The notes below the pieces were generated by a model. That model worked only from the letters and a program-made list of their open reading frames with translations, searched no databases and had not been told where the DNA came from. Position numbers and translations under genes: made by a program. DNA of 64,000 nt from the NCBI GenBank assembly GCA_028564705.1, contig JAPXFQ010002142.1, forward strand, positions 62,001 to 126,000, given 5' to 3'. This document shows, piece by piece, positions 53,602-64,000 of the stretch; position 1 is the first letter of the stretch, and each line of letters opens with the position of its first letter. Source of the DNA: Apricaphanius iberus. Lineage: Eukaryota; Chordata; Actinopteri; Cyprinodontiformes; Aphaniidae.

Positions 53602-54266
53602 TAAATATGGCATAAAGCTGTTACCATTTGAAGTCCACTTTTTCCAGCATGTTCGTTATTTCTGTCGGAGAGCCAAAGAGTCCACTAGCACACTGATATG
53701 TTGATGTGGGCAAAAATCCCAAGATCTGCAGATGGATGCACCCAAGAGTAACCTCTTCAGAATGCATGCCAACCAGAGTGTACTAAAGCCTTTTATTTAG
53801 GAAACAGGTTTTGCACACACACATGATAGTTACAGTCTGCTGATGACGCACTAAAGATAAGCATACAAAGACTGGGAATCATCCTGTTTCACATCACACC
53901 GCAAATACAGTTCCTTTGTCTGTCAAACACCTGCTCTGTTCTCCCACACCATATGTCCTGCTATCAAACTCAGTTTTAATCTGGTTCCTTCCTTCTCAAA
54001 CTGTGGCTAATAGACTCAGCATTGTTCTCCTTTATGAGCACACATACATATTAATTATTATTGAATACACTGTGTAAAATATGAGATTAGGAATACAGTA
54101 CCTCACAGAGATGTTCTGAGAAACCCCCAAAGGATGAAATTCTGCAGCTGTGCTCTGTGACAGTGAGAGCAAGATATCACATACCCAGCTAGAAACACTA
54201 GTCCTTCGCTGATCACAGGTTCACAACAATTTCATTTTACTACGTGGCCCTAGTGAGCCTAATGAC

Positions 54267-54267
<1 letters not shown>
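53602..54267. other. Intergenic DNA, nothing recognised
   Basis: No gene or named repeat. The composition is even and there is no long open frame. Confidence 0.5.

Positions 54268-54336
<69 letters not shown>
54268..54336. repeat. (AT)n microsatellite
   Basis: About 34 uninterrupted AT dinucleotides; the antisense Ile-Tyr frame through it is an artefact. Confidence 0.95.
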
Positions 54337-54338
<2 letters not shown>

Positions 54339-54655
54339 TTACTACTTCAATTTTCCATGATTGCTCACTGCGATTATGGTGAATGTAAACAGGAAGACAT
54401 GGAGCGGCCTGTCTGTGTGGCCTCATCTCCATAGGTTTGTGTGATGGGTGCACGTTGATTGACAGGCGACACAGTAGAAACGTAAAATTCTATCGGATAA
54501 AAAAAATTGCTGCTCAGTCTGAATTGCATTGGGGTCTATGGGAGGAAGGAGGGACTTAAGAAAAATAACAAATGTTGTGGAGCACTAGCCTTTTATCATA
54601 GTACTGAATCCCAGATAATTTTAAAGATATATAAAACTTTAATACATAAATAAAT

Positions 54656-56035
54656 TAGGGCTGCAGCGATTCGTCGAGTAACTCGATTTACTCGATAACA
54701 AAAATTGCTCGAGGCAAAAACTCTGCCTCAAAGCCTTGTTAAATTGCAGTATACACGCAGAGACCTGATTGTTCCACACGGACCGTTGTTTTGGATGAAC
54801 CTGTGCGAAGCACGAGTAGTGCGTGATACAGATTGACTTTAGTTGGTGCGATTGTGGAGAATAAAGATGCCAATAAATGGCAGAAAATGTGTAAAGTTTG
54901 GGATCGTTCCATTCTAAAAGAAGAAGAGAACAAAGTACAGTGTATACTGAAAAGTAGAGGAGGCGTACCACAGCAGTACGAGCTCAATGATCCAGCATCA
55001 GAAAACATCCACATGCTGTTTCACCAAGCGTTGCGGAAACAAGGTAACGTAACCTAAAGCCTGAATATATTGAGGTTTGCTATTTTTTTATACTGTATTT
55101 GTAGCGATGTCATGATGCGGTTTGACTAAATATGAAGTTTCACGTTCGATATTTATGTTCATTTGCAAGAGCCTTGTCCACACGTAGACGGGTATCTCGC
55201 AAAACGGAGATATTTTTCTACGAGTTTGCCTGTCATCCACACGTAAACGCAGATTTTCAGTACAAAAAACGAATCTTTCAAAAAACTCGGGCCAAAGTGG
55301 AGAACTGTGTTTTCGCTGTTTTCAGTATCTGGGTGTGGATGGATGAGAACAGTGACGTCACTATCTGTGACAAAAAATGCTCCATCACTTAAAACAGACA
55401 GACTTAATGCTGTGCTGCGACCAAAGTAAGAAGAAAACAACCTTTTTCACTTTCTCCTGACACACAGACTCCTGTGTATTTTAGAATGATTTATGAGTGA
55501 CCATTAGCAGCAGCGTATCCAGGAGGTGAATAAAGAGGGGCTAAAAGGGGCCCAGGGTGGGTTTGGGACTGTAGCACCAAAATAAAAGCAAAGATATTCT
55601 TATAGTGTGGACCCAATCTGAACTGGTCACATTTTAGAGTTTTAAACTGTTAGAAAGGACATTTAAATTTTTGTTTTGCTAAAGTTTATGTGACAACATC
55701 GTCTCAAACTCTGTTTGCTTTTCAAACTATTTAAGTGATTGGCGAAGAAAAAAATCACAAAAACATATCAACTTTTCACAAAAAAGTAGATGGACTGTTT
55801 AGTATATTAACTTATATTATTGCAGCAGACTGCTATTTTATCCAAAAAAACAACTGTAAATGGGCTTAGTTTTTGAGCCAAATGTTGGAGTTCTCTGTTG
55901 AGATAAAAAGCAAATACTTGATCATTTTACAGCCACAAAATTTGTTATGCATGATTTGTTTTAGTTGTTTAGAAACATTTTTAAAAAATCAGATTAATAG
56001 ATTAATCGAATTGATAAAGTGCTAGATTAACTTGG
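54656..56035 (+). mobile_element. hAT-type element, degraded
   Basis: Begins TAGGGCTGCAGCGATTCGTC and continues with alternating CTCGATTTACTCGA, the terminal style of a common fish hAT family. The other end is probably around AGATTAATAGATTAATCGAA (55990-56010) but is diverged. A short frame at 54833-55057 (KVWDRSILKEEENKVQCIL, ending at a GTAACG donor) resembles the start of a BED-finger exon but lacks most metal ligands. The stretch 55150-55400 (GTCCACACGTAGACGGG and related words) looks like a second small repeat nested within. Confidence 0.45.
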
Positions 56036-56109
56036 ACAATGATGTACAGGACAGGGGAAACCTTATTCATTTTTATTCAAAAATAGCAGTTTTTGTTTTT
56101 AAGCGATTC

Positions 56110-56880
56110 CTTTTTTGGACACCACCTCGCAAGCCTTCGAAAAACTCTTTCACAAGGCAAAGAGGATGCCGGCGTACACAAAAACACAAGAGCTAGACTA
56201 TATAAATTGGGTACAATAATCTTTGCTTTTTCCAATACTCCAGGGGGTTTTTCACCCTGTTAATGTTTGGCTCTAAAAGGTAGTGTTGGACCTCCACAGT
56301 GGTATCTGCTGCGACATTTTGAGACCTCTTTGCCTCCTGGATGCTGAAAGGAAACAACACATAATGTTAGTGGAATTAGGAATAGGATGAATTTAGTTCA
56401 AAATGTTAAATGGTAGATTACCTCCAGTGACATTGTGAGAGGTGGAAGCCTGGGGGATTTCCTCTTTGCTTTGTTTTGTCCATATCATTGCTGCACACTC
56501 GCTTTATTGCTTCAGATGCTTTCTTTTGACTGAAAAATCCTATAGCCTTAAATCGGGGGTCCAAGAGGGTAGCAAGTGACATTATGCTCATGGACTGCCA
56601 AGCGTGAAGCTTCTCTCCGAGTTGCCTGGTGAGTCAGTTCTTCTCCTTGTCTGACTCATACCTGGCCTACACCATGGCCTCCAGAGGCTAAATGAAAAAA
56701 AAAAGATATATAGATAGATATATAAATTGTCTAAATAGCAAAGAACTCACGTATAACATGCATGCACCCATACATACCTGCCTTGTGGGAAGAACATAAC
56801 TAGGATCCAGTTTGGACAAAAATGTCCTGAATCCAACAATACTGAAGGGCTGTGTTTCCTTCACTGTCATGCATGGAGAC
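56110..56880 (-). pseudogene. hAT transposase, three exon fragments
   Basis: On the minus strand, in order: 56875-56775 reads MTVKETQPFSIVGFRTFLSK and DPSYVLPTRQ, ending at a GTATGT donor. 56650-56430 reads KLHAWQSMSIMSLATLLDPR then FKAIGFFSQKKA, the conserved part of the catalytic domain. 56340-56110, after a TTTCAG acceptor, reads NPLEYWKKQRLLYP and CTPASSLPCERVFSKA, the C-terminal hATC dimerisation domain with its signature CERVFSKA. Much of the catalytic domain is missing between the first two pieces, so the copy is inactive. The donor and acceptor positions show that this family is spliced. Confidence 0.85.
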
Positions 56881-57429
56881 TAGGGCCTCATCCTGCTCTT
56901 GTTTTCTGGTGGCTGGTTAGAAGAGAACAAATTGTGTTTGGTACTTTCTTCATTTGCACAATAAACTAAAGTTAACATGCAAACATTGTGATAGTCCATT
57001 TTTGTAATATCGTAATGAGTTACCTGGGTACACGGTAATGCCTTAACATGGATGAGGTGTTGTTATTGTACCCCAAATCCTTCGAAAACAATAAACACCT
57101 CTTCTTTGAATAAAATAAGACACTGTGAAAATACAGTTTGTGATAAGCAAATGTAACTTAACATAATTTTAGATTGAGCTTACTTTATTAGGAATTATCA
57201 GGTCAAAATGTCCCCAAACAGGAAAATCCTCTTCCTAGCTGGCCCATCCTCTCACTTATCTCTCTCTCCTCACTCTCCTAAATATTTAAACTATCTATCT
57301 CTAAACTCACAAAACTATCACAAAACTATATAAACTTTAACCAAACTCTCCTATCCGAACTATCTGCCCAAACTCCAAACTGACTGTAACTCTCCTACAC
57401 AAACCCACATTTGGAAAAGAGCCTGAGGG
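56881..57429. other. Intergenic DNA with TATCTAAAC-type simple repeats
   Basis: No gene. The stretch 57285-57370 is a low-complexity run of AAACTATC/AAACTATA words. Confidence 0.5.
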
Positions 57430-57670
57430 TTTTTTTTATTGCTGTCGAACCACTCAGAAAATGCTGAACTGCTTCCCGAAGCACTCATGTGGTACAGGCG
57501 GACAGCGGCGCTTCAGACGTCATCGTTTTTGGCTCCTCCCCTAAATGAAGCAGGCCTCGATACACGCTTTGTGGAAACGCCCCCTCCGCTGCTCGACAGA
57601 CGCTTCGTAGCCTCGGCACACATTGTAACGTCACTAATGAAAATATCTAAAGAAGGGCAGATATGAAAGG
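57430..57670. mobile_element. CpG-rich MITE-like block
   Basis: A short CpG-rich block in AT-rich DNA with words GACAGCGGCGCTTCAGACGTC and ACGCTTCGTAGCCTCGGC. Partial inverted similarity between CGGCGCTTC and GAAGCG words suggests a hAT-derived MITE. A 75-codon frame spans it but has no domain. Ends undefined. Confidence 0.3.
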
Positions 57671-58504
57671 GCATTTACGTGCTGTCACATTCAGATTTTT
57701 CCGTTATTGTGTTAAACGAAGTCAAATACATAGAATATGTTGAACTATTTTCACATGGCTTCCTGGTTTTACCCTGCCTACAAGCTTATCTGTCCATTGG
57801 CTGAAAGACCTTAGCATACCTGTATTTTTGTTGAGAAACTCTATTCCTGCAGCAATTACTCGCAGCGTGAACAGAAACCAAAACAACAAGAAAAAAAAAG
57901 AGGGGAAAAAACACTTCCGAACCAAAGCAAGTGAACTAAAAGACCTTCCTGGTGTGAATACACCCTAAGATATACATCATCTGCATAAACAAGTGTTGCA
58001 AAGTATGTTGCAACTACTTGCAGGAGCTTTTTTTTTTTTCCTGCTCAATGCGTTCATTAATTTATAAATACTTTATTAGTTGTTACACACCTATTATCTC
58101 TGTCCACACATGGTGTACGCCAGAAGATAAAAAAGAAGCACTTCCGAGACGATCCGAATTTTGACAGGAATACCACTCATTCATAACAAAATATTGGTGA
58201 AATAAAGGAGTTTGTGGCAGATAATGCCTTATTTAGAGACAGCACTTGCTGTGCCCACATAGCTCCCATCATATGGATATACGCTGATCAGGCCTGGATA
58301 TAAACTCCTTCTGAAGGACTCCAAGTGGCTCCAAGCTTGTCAGGGTTTGTAGGAGAACGTAACGCATGCTATAAATGAGGTTCAGGTTGAAAAAACCCGA
58401 ACTTCCCCTTTAAGCCATACGCCAAAATTTGTTTTTTCGCATGATTTGCATCACTCCTGAGTCCATGACACTGAGTCCATGTTTACACACAATAAAATGC
58501 GCTG
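57671..58504. other. Intergenic DNA
   Basis: No gene. The segment 58340-58430 ends in CTTCCCCTTTAAG-like words often seen at MITE ends, but I cannot delimit an element. Confidence 0.4.
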
Positions 58505-58620
58505 GATACTAATTTCAGTTGGTATAGCAGGTCGTCCAATGATAGTCGGCGGTTCAAATCCCACTCCTGGTAATATGTTGTTCTGTACATGGCCATGACC
58601 TCCCGTAACAACATCACAGG
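58505..58620 (+). mobile_element. tRNA-like SINE head fragment
   Basis: AGTTGGTATAGCAGGTCGTC resembles an A-box region, and GGCGGTTCAAATCCCACTCC contains a good RNA polymerase III B box (GGTTCAAATCC), about 35 bp apart as in a tRNA. No complete cloverleaf, CCA end or second copy is seen, so I take it for a SINE remnant and not a tRNA gene. Confidence 0.45.
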
Positions 58621-60110
58621 TCATGAATTTCTATGAATGGTTGGTGGTAGGTTATATGTAAAGATTCTTTTTTATAAAGTACATCTTCGAAATCAGGCTA
58701 ATGAGCTCTGGCACATGATAATTTACAAACTAAGCATTACTTTATCATTTCATGTACCTGTGACTCTATAGTCACCGTCTTTTTAAAAAGCTTTATATTA
58801 ATTATAACTGTAATTGTCATAGCCTTTTAAAATATTTGGAGGTTATGTGACTTAATCTCAGCCATCTGACAGTTATCTAATCCATGTTTATCAGGTTTTT
58901 ATTTACTCTCTAGGAATCACTTGGGGTGACATCCTTCAAAGGTTGTATGATCGACTGTCAGGCATCTTGGAGAGACAACCTGTTGATGTAAAAGGGCTAC
59001 AGTTTACAGTTTACAAATCACGGAACAACTCAGATCACACACACCATGATTATGATCATTACCACCAAAACCAAAATAATTGCTTGACAAATAAATAATA
59101 TTAGCCGAGTATGGGTATGTTATCTTTAAATCAGTAGGGGCCACAGGTACCACAATATAAATTTGTGACCAAATCTCTTTAATATTTTCAACAAACCTGA
59201 CTTGCAATTTGCCTATTATTTCAGCTCAACTGTGCTCTGATTTGTATACACTTTAGAGTTACCAAGTTTGTTTTTTTTGGCTTCCTGAAAGCCATTTTAA
59301 ATTGGTAATATGTCTGAAAGATGTATTTTTTCTTGCATTAAATGAGCATTCATTTGATCTTTTTTCTGACATTTTAACTTTTTTTTTTGCTAAACTGTCT
59401 CAGTCTCGAGGGGGAAACTAATATCTACATAACACCTTTAACAATTTTTTTGTTTATTCTGTGATTCCCTGCTGACTTCTCCATTTATCCATTCCACACC
59501 AATTATGACTTTGACAAGCAGCAAACATTTTGCATTGATACATACTGTACCTCCGAACTTGGGATTTCCAATTAAGAGCAAAGTATTCCTACCTTTCCAG
59601 TCGTTCCACTGCTTTTGTGTCCAGGTAAAAGGAAAAGCTGCATGACCTGATTCAGAAAAACTCCTTATGCTTCTCCAACTGCCAGGTTTTACTCAGACGT
59701 CGACGTATTAATGGAGACGCTTTCTGTTTATAGTACTCCGCTCTTCCACTCCATTCTCTATTGTTTTTTTTTTCAGCGTTGCTCGACCAAGACAGCAGGG
59801 GGTGCTAAGTTTTCATGGCGTCTCTGCACAGCGCCTCTTCTGTTTTTTTCTAGGCTTGTGAACGCATTTCTTCCTCAGGGGCAATGAATGACAGAAAGTA
59901 GGTTTTGTTTAAGCTGTAAAGCTTGTTACTAGAAGTGCGGATTATAGAATCCTCTAAAAACACATGGAAACAAAACACAGCAGCCGTTTTTTGATGTTTT
60001 TTCCTACACCTCCTTGTGTTCAAAATTGCCAAAAGAACAGATTAGATAGATTATCCTTTCAATATATAGCATATAGTGGCCAAACACTGCACTAACTAGT
60101 GATTACAGCA
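58621..60110. other. Intergenic DNA, nothing recognised
   Basis: AT-rich, with no coding potential above background and no named repeat. Confidence 0.5.
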
Positions 60111-60320
60111 ACTTATAGAGCCCCGTTCTGGTGAAGCAATCTCTGGCTGTTACTGAAACTGACCAATCAGATGCTTACGCTCTCCGTCGAAGGATAGTTA
60201 AAATTTAGGCCTCCATTCCGTGCATCCTTGCGCAGGTGACGGAGAGCCCTTGTGTTGACGGACAATGACGTTACGTCGATCCGTCTCCGTCAAAACGCAG
60301 CAGCATAAACTAGGCTTCAC
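60111..60320. mobile_element. MITE-like block with inverted segments
   Basis: GCTCTCCGTC (60179-60188) is repeated inverted as GACGGAGAGC (60238-60247), and CGATCCGTCTCCGTC follows. CpG-rich words in AT-rich surroundings fit a short non-autonomous DNA element. Termini and target duplication are not identified. Confidence 0.35.
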
Positions 60321-61104
60321 TGCCAGGATCTGGGATGCACCTGTCTTCTTCACTGCTTATGTTTACTTTTAGAAATTGTGTCCCGGCAGTGTCGCTCCAA
60401 ATGTGCTTAATTAACAAGGAAAAAACATAAATCAGCGCCAAAACAACGCTTCCACAAAGTTGTGGTTACAGAAGGAATTACTTGAAAGTTATTTCAGTTC
60501 CACGTTCACATTGGTCAGCGTGTCCAGGCATCAAATTGCTCAAACCGACAAAAGTTGATACTTTAAAATGAAAACCTAGCTGCTTGCACAGTTTGTAGTC
60601 TGCGTCGTCGTATCAGCGTGTAACGTCAGTACATCAGTACGTCAGCTCGGATTTCTTTGTTGCTAGTTGTTTACAACATGAGGAATCATGTCAAGATTTT
60701 GTCAGAATACACAATGGGAAACTAGTGGTGCGTATTTAGTACCATAGTTGCCCTAATCGGGTTTGGCTAGCATTAGCTAACATAAAAAGGAAAGTTAAAA
60801 GAAAACTTTTAATTACTTACCAGGCATTCCAATATCCTCTGATATCTTCCTCCTAATAAGGTCCAATCGCTTTCTGTCTTTGTAAAAAGACGAAGGCAAT
60901 GATTGGTTGACGCCCCGCATTAGCTGCCCCAAAGTTCACTTTTCCCAACTTCATCCAGCGGCTGCTCTTAAGGTCCATCAATGTGTCTGAGCAGCAGCTG
61001 CGTAGTTGGTTTGTTGCTTAGTGGTTGCAGCTTCAGTGACTACCAGGTACTACTCACTTACACATTGATTTAACTAAAATATACAAAATTTTAAAAAGTA
61101 AAAC
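60321..61104. other. Intergenic DNA
   Basis: Nothing supported. 60600-60650 has tandem ACGTCAGTACATCAGTACGTC words. Confidence 0.4.
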
Positions 61105-61200
61105 GCTCAGATCAAATCAAACTTTATTTATAAAGCGTTTTTCCAAATACATAGCTTCTCAAAGTGCTTTACAGCTCGTTGAATATTTCCAGTTCCATGG
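61105..61200 (-). mobile_element. LINE/SINE 3' tail fragment
   Basis: GATCAAATCAAACTTTATTT, ATAAAGCG and CAAAGTGCTTTACA match the common 3' end shared by fish L2-related LINEs and the SINEs they mobilise, seen in minus orientation. Confidence 0.6.
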
Positions 61201-62515
61201 CTGAAGGCAGGGGGGTAGGAACAAATTCTTGGCCCTGTACACTCTTAATGTCGGTGGGCCCCATTAGCAAATGAGAAACGAAGGAGTGGCATATTTTTTT
61301 AATAAGAACGCATTAATAAGGTTTTATACAGAAATCTGTCATAAATGTATAAATCAGTATTTCCATTATTCAACCCCTGAACTGATACTTTTGGCCAGCT
61401 CTTTCTCATATACTTAGAGGGATATTCCATCCATAAGTAAATTGTGTCTATTTTCATATGAGAAAAAGCATTTTGTAACCAGCCCGGTCATTCTTGTGAT
61501 CTGGCAGCAATCATTTGGCTTTAGTTTACTGGAAAATAATGTAAGTTAATGGAAACTACAAAATGCTACCTGTTCCCATTCACATATATATTTTTTGAGC
61601 TAATCTAAAGGATAGCCAAACCTCGGATTCAGGAGGAACAATGCGGTTTTCATCCTGGACCAGCTCTACACCCTCAGCAGTGTCCTGGAGGGTGCGTGTG
61701 AGTTCGCCCAACCAGTCTAAATATGTTTTGTTTTAAACCAAACAAAAATGTTGAACCTAATACATAAACTTAACAGTCATATTTTCTTTTAGTAGCTCTA
61801 TCTTGAATATTGCCAAGTTATCTCCCAACAATGATGAGGAGCAAAATACAAACCGTTACAATGGTGAATCTGTAGGTTGCAACATTTTCAGTTCAAGGTA
61901 GCTGTCATTATCTGAACTAATGAACAAGGTAATTATGATAGACTTAGACCAGAGGTTGTGCTATACATTTTGACCGGCAGAGTAAAAAAAATCTGGTCAC
62001 AATTAATTTTTATCTGTCAATTTGGGGGTGGGTGCCTATTTCCAGCAATCGTCTGACAAATTAATACCTATTCAATAGTATCTATTATGTAGTATTCAAC
62101 CAAAACAACCGGAACAGAGAACTACACATAAAAGTGAAATTAAATGCTTGAGCTATTATTAGAATAACTGATTCGGTTCCTGCACAGCATGGAATAAAAA
62201 TGCTCACTTTTCTTTCTTCTTTTTTATGATCTAATACTCGGATTGTTGCAGAAGTTATTGACATGAGGTTTTGGATTTTTTTCCGCTGACAGAATAATCC
62301 CATGGGTAATGGTAGAGGTTGCATCTGCAGGCAGTATCTGCGCTTCGCTCCATTGAAGACTGGAGACTGCAATTACGTTATTCACTTCAGACTCAAGTTT
62401 AACATGAGGAAGAATTTTTCCCATTGTTGCAACCATAAGTTGAAGACTCTCAGAACAAGCAGTTTCCTGATCCATAAACTACTGGAGGACTGCCTACATC
62501 ATCGGCTCTATGGAG
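61201..62515. other. Intergenic DNA, nothing recognised
   Basis: Short frames on the minus strand (62085-62475) have no domain. No repeat family recognised. Confidence 0.5.
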
Positions 62516-62660
62516 CGCGTCTAACTGGGCACACTGGGATGGATGGACTGGCGATCTGTCCAAGGTGCACAGCACCTCTCACCCAATAACTGCCGGAGAA
62601 ATGGACCAGACCCCCGCGACCCTTCAAGGAAAAGCGGGATAAATAATGGATGGAATTTAT
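62516..62660 (+). mobile_element. Diverged SINE tail fragment
   Basis: GGATGGACTGGCGATCTGTCC, then a degraded middle, then GCGGGATAAATAATGGATGG: the same order as the SINE tails at 15150-15274 and 17136-17266 but more diverged. Confidence 0.7.
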
Positions 62661-62984
62661 TTACCTGGACTCTGTGCATAGAGATGGGGGAAAAAATCTG
62701 TGCATCAGAGTGGTCAGAGGGAGGTGTGAAAACTAATCTGTAAAAATGATTGACAGCCTTCAGATTTTTCTGTCATAGTTCTAAAAAAATGGTCAAATAA
62801 CGAGAGTATTCCATTTACGCGAACCCTGACTTAGACAGACCTGCAAATCCTACAAATTTGACTGAATAGATAATATTCTTCCATAATTTAGAAACCACAG
62901 AATTTTGCTCATAACACACGTGTCTCTGCATTTGTCTCATGGTTATTAGTTACCAAAAGTTTGACCTACTAGCAGGCTAATTCC
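62661..62984. other. Intergenic DNA
   Basis: Nothing supported. Confidence 0.5.
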
Positions 62985-63880
62985 ATGGCTAACATACATT
63001 GCCTAATAGAACTCAATGGGTGGCAGCTCTCTATATCCTGTTCGGCCCCGCAGTTGGCGTCTGCTGCAGCCTGTTCAACCTTCTCCTTCTTCCAGTTTCT
63101 CTTCCCAGAGCCCACAGAGCCGCTTCAGTCTCTGTTACCAGAGAGCCTTCAGTGCCTGTTTCCAGAGCCAGCAGAGCTCCTCCAGTCTCGACTCCCAGAG
63201 CCTCCGCCAGACCTGCTGGATTTGCCGCAGCCTCCGCCAGAGCTGCTGGATTTGCCGCTGCCGCCGCCAGAGCTGCTGGCTTTGCCGCTGCCGCCGCCAG
63301 AGTTGCTGGATTGGCCGCTGCTGCCGCCAGAGTTGCTCGATTTGCCAGACATCAATGTTGCAGCAATCCTCCTGGCCATCACAGCAGCAGCCCTTCGGCA
63401 CCCACCGTCTCCGCCGTTTTACTCCTAGTACCCGGTCTCAGACCCAGCTTCACCAACCAGGTTCCTTCATTCCTGTCAGGGGGAACCAACCCGGTCCCTC
63501 GGTCTCCGCCGACGACCAGCCTCCAGCCTTCCGCTGGATCTCCAGGTCACCAGGAGAGGACCGCCGGGCCGTCCGCCCTTCTTACGTCTCTCCAAGGGAT
63601 GTCAGCCAAGCTTTCGTCCGACCGTCTCCTGTTACGCCAGGGGACATCTGCCTGTCTTTCATCCAACCGTCTCCTGTCCCGCCAGGGGAGGTCCGCCTAT
63701 CTTTCGTCCAGCCAGAGGACATCATTCGGGCCGTCCGCCCAACTCACGTCCCGTAAGGGGACGTCTTCAATCAGCCAGAGGGCGCAATTCGGGCCACCCG
63801 CCCAACACCCGTCCTGCCAGGGGACCCCATCCGTCCCGCCAGGAGTGGTCAATACACACACTCACATGCTGCGTAGGTAG
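62985..63880 (+). other. Proline/leucine-rich repeat region, open in three frames
   Basis: All three plus-strand frames are open over several hundred bases (62985-63428, 62999-63880, 63016-63756), as is the minus strand over the repeat core. In the first frame it reads as repeats such as PEPTEPLQSLLPE and PPPELLDLPLP. A GC-rich section follows with imperfect repeats around GTCCGCC and CCGCCAGGGGA. No domain or splice signal identifies it. It may be a low-complexity part of a retrotransposon protein. Coding status is undecided. Confidence 0.35.
63201..63350 (+). repeat. 30-bp minisatellite, five units
   Basis: Five consecutive units of exactly 30 bp, each of the form CCGCCGCCAGAGCTGCTGGA plus TTTGCCGCTG, encoding PPPELLDLPL-like decapeptides. 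Units differ by one to four bases. Confidence 0.9.
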
Positions 63881-64000
63881 CATAGACCTTGCATGTAATC
63901 TAGCTGCCCTGCTGCCTGGCAAGGCGGTCTGAATGTACCTTTAGACTGGTGATGGACCACAATGACCGTCCAAACATTAGACTAACAACAGTTGAATCTG
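63881..64000. other. Window end, nothing recognised
   Basis: No gene or repeat supported in the last 120 bases. Confidence 0.5.

Noticed and set aside
54259..54453. Minus-strand frame with Ile-Tyr repeat
   Set aside because: Artefact of the (AT)n microsatellite at 54268-54336.
58505..58620. Possible tRNA gene
   Set aside because: B box present, but the acceptor stem does not pair and there is no anticodon arm that I can fold; treated as a SINE remnant.
63135..63401. Gln/Arg- or Gly/Ser-rich minus-strand proteins
   Set aside because: Complement of the 30-bp minisatellite; open only because the repeat unit is a multiple of three.

Overview
The window reads as vertebrate genomic DNA, most likely from a teleost fish. 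It is AT-rich and intron-bearing, with no bacterial gene organisation, and it is built almost entirely of transposable elements typical of fish: L2 LINE 3' ends with a TTTATATAGCGCCA-type tail (minus-strand view), a tRNA-derived SINE ending in GGATGGATGG, Tc1/mariner, PIF/Harbinger, hAT, Ty3/gypsy, several endogenous retroviruses (ERVs) and a Polinton/Maverick (adintovirus-like) element. I found no complete host protein gene; one exon-like stretch (12912-13115) is the only candidate.

Layout. (1) 1-12640: two opposed, coding-poor LTR retroelements. Element A runs on the minus strand, with a complete LTR at 5193-5730 and a tRNA-Trp-like primer site. Element B runs on the plus strand, with a tRNA-Ala primer site and LTR sequence at 5731-6044 and up to 12640. 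A sits inside B's 5' LTR. Their interiors are homologous in opposite orientation and form a diverged inverted repeat of about 1.8 kb. (2) 12641-18000: unique or unknown DNA, a CpG-rich MITE, a SINE with a perfect 14-bp target duplication, a cluster of near-perfect hairpins and an I-type LINE relic. (3) 18001-46451: a nested stack. A Rex1/CR1-type LINE on the minus strand (21040-21649, 42249-~42300 and 43046-46451) was split by a provirus, ERV C (21655-42243), flanked by the 5-bp duplication TACTA. ERV C was in turn invaded by a Polinton (about 27115-40437). Inside the Polinton lie a Tc1-like transposon (29784-31400) and a 5' fragment of a gypsy element (37478-38709). An L2 copy (18001-21030) abuts the LINE 3' end. 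(4) 46438-64000: L2 fragments, a Harbinger element with both its genes (49641-53601), hAT relics, MITEs and a 30-bp coding-like minisatellite.

How the genes relate. The Polinton keeps relics of its replication and mobility genes: a family B DNA polymerase, a packaging ATPase and a retroviral-type integrase. No capsid or protease gene is visible. Between its left edge and the polymerase lies the most unusual object in the window: a candidate spliced gene with a TATA box, made of short symmetrical phase-1 exons. Four of these are exactly 48 bp, and at least three are related copies of one another. It encodes an acidic protein with a basic, helical tail that I do not recognise. Harbinger carries its usual pair, a DDE transposase and a divergently oriented Myb-like partner. 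All mobile-element genes appear inactivated, but to very different degrees: the Tc1 transposase and Polinton integrase each show one obvious lesion, whereas the polymerase and retroviral genes are heavily decayed.
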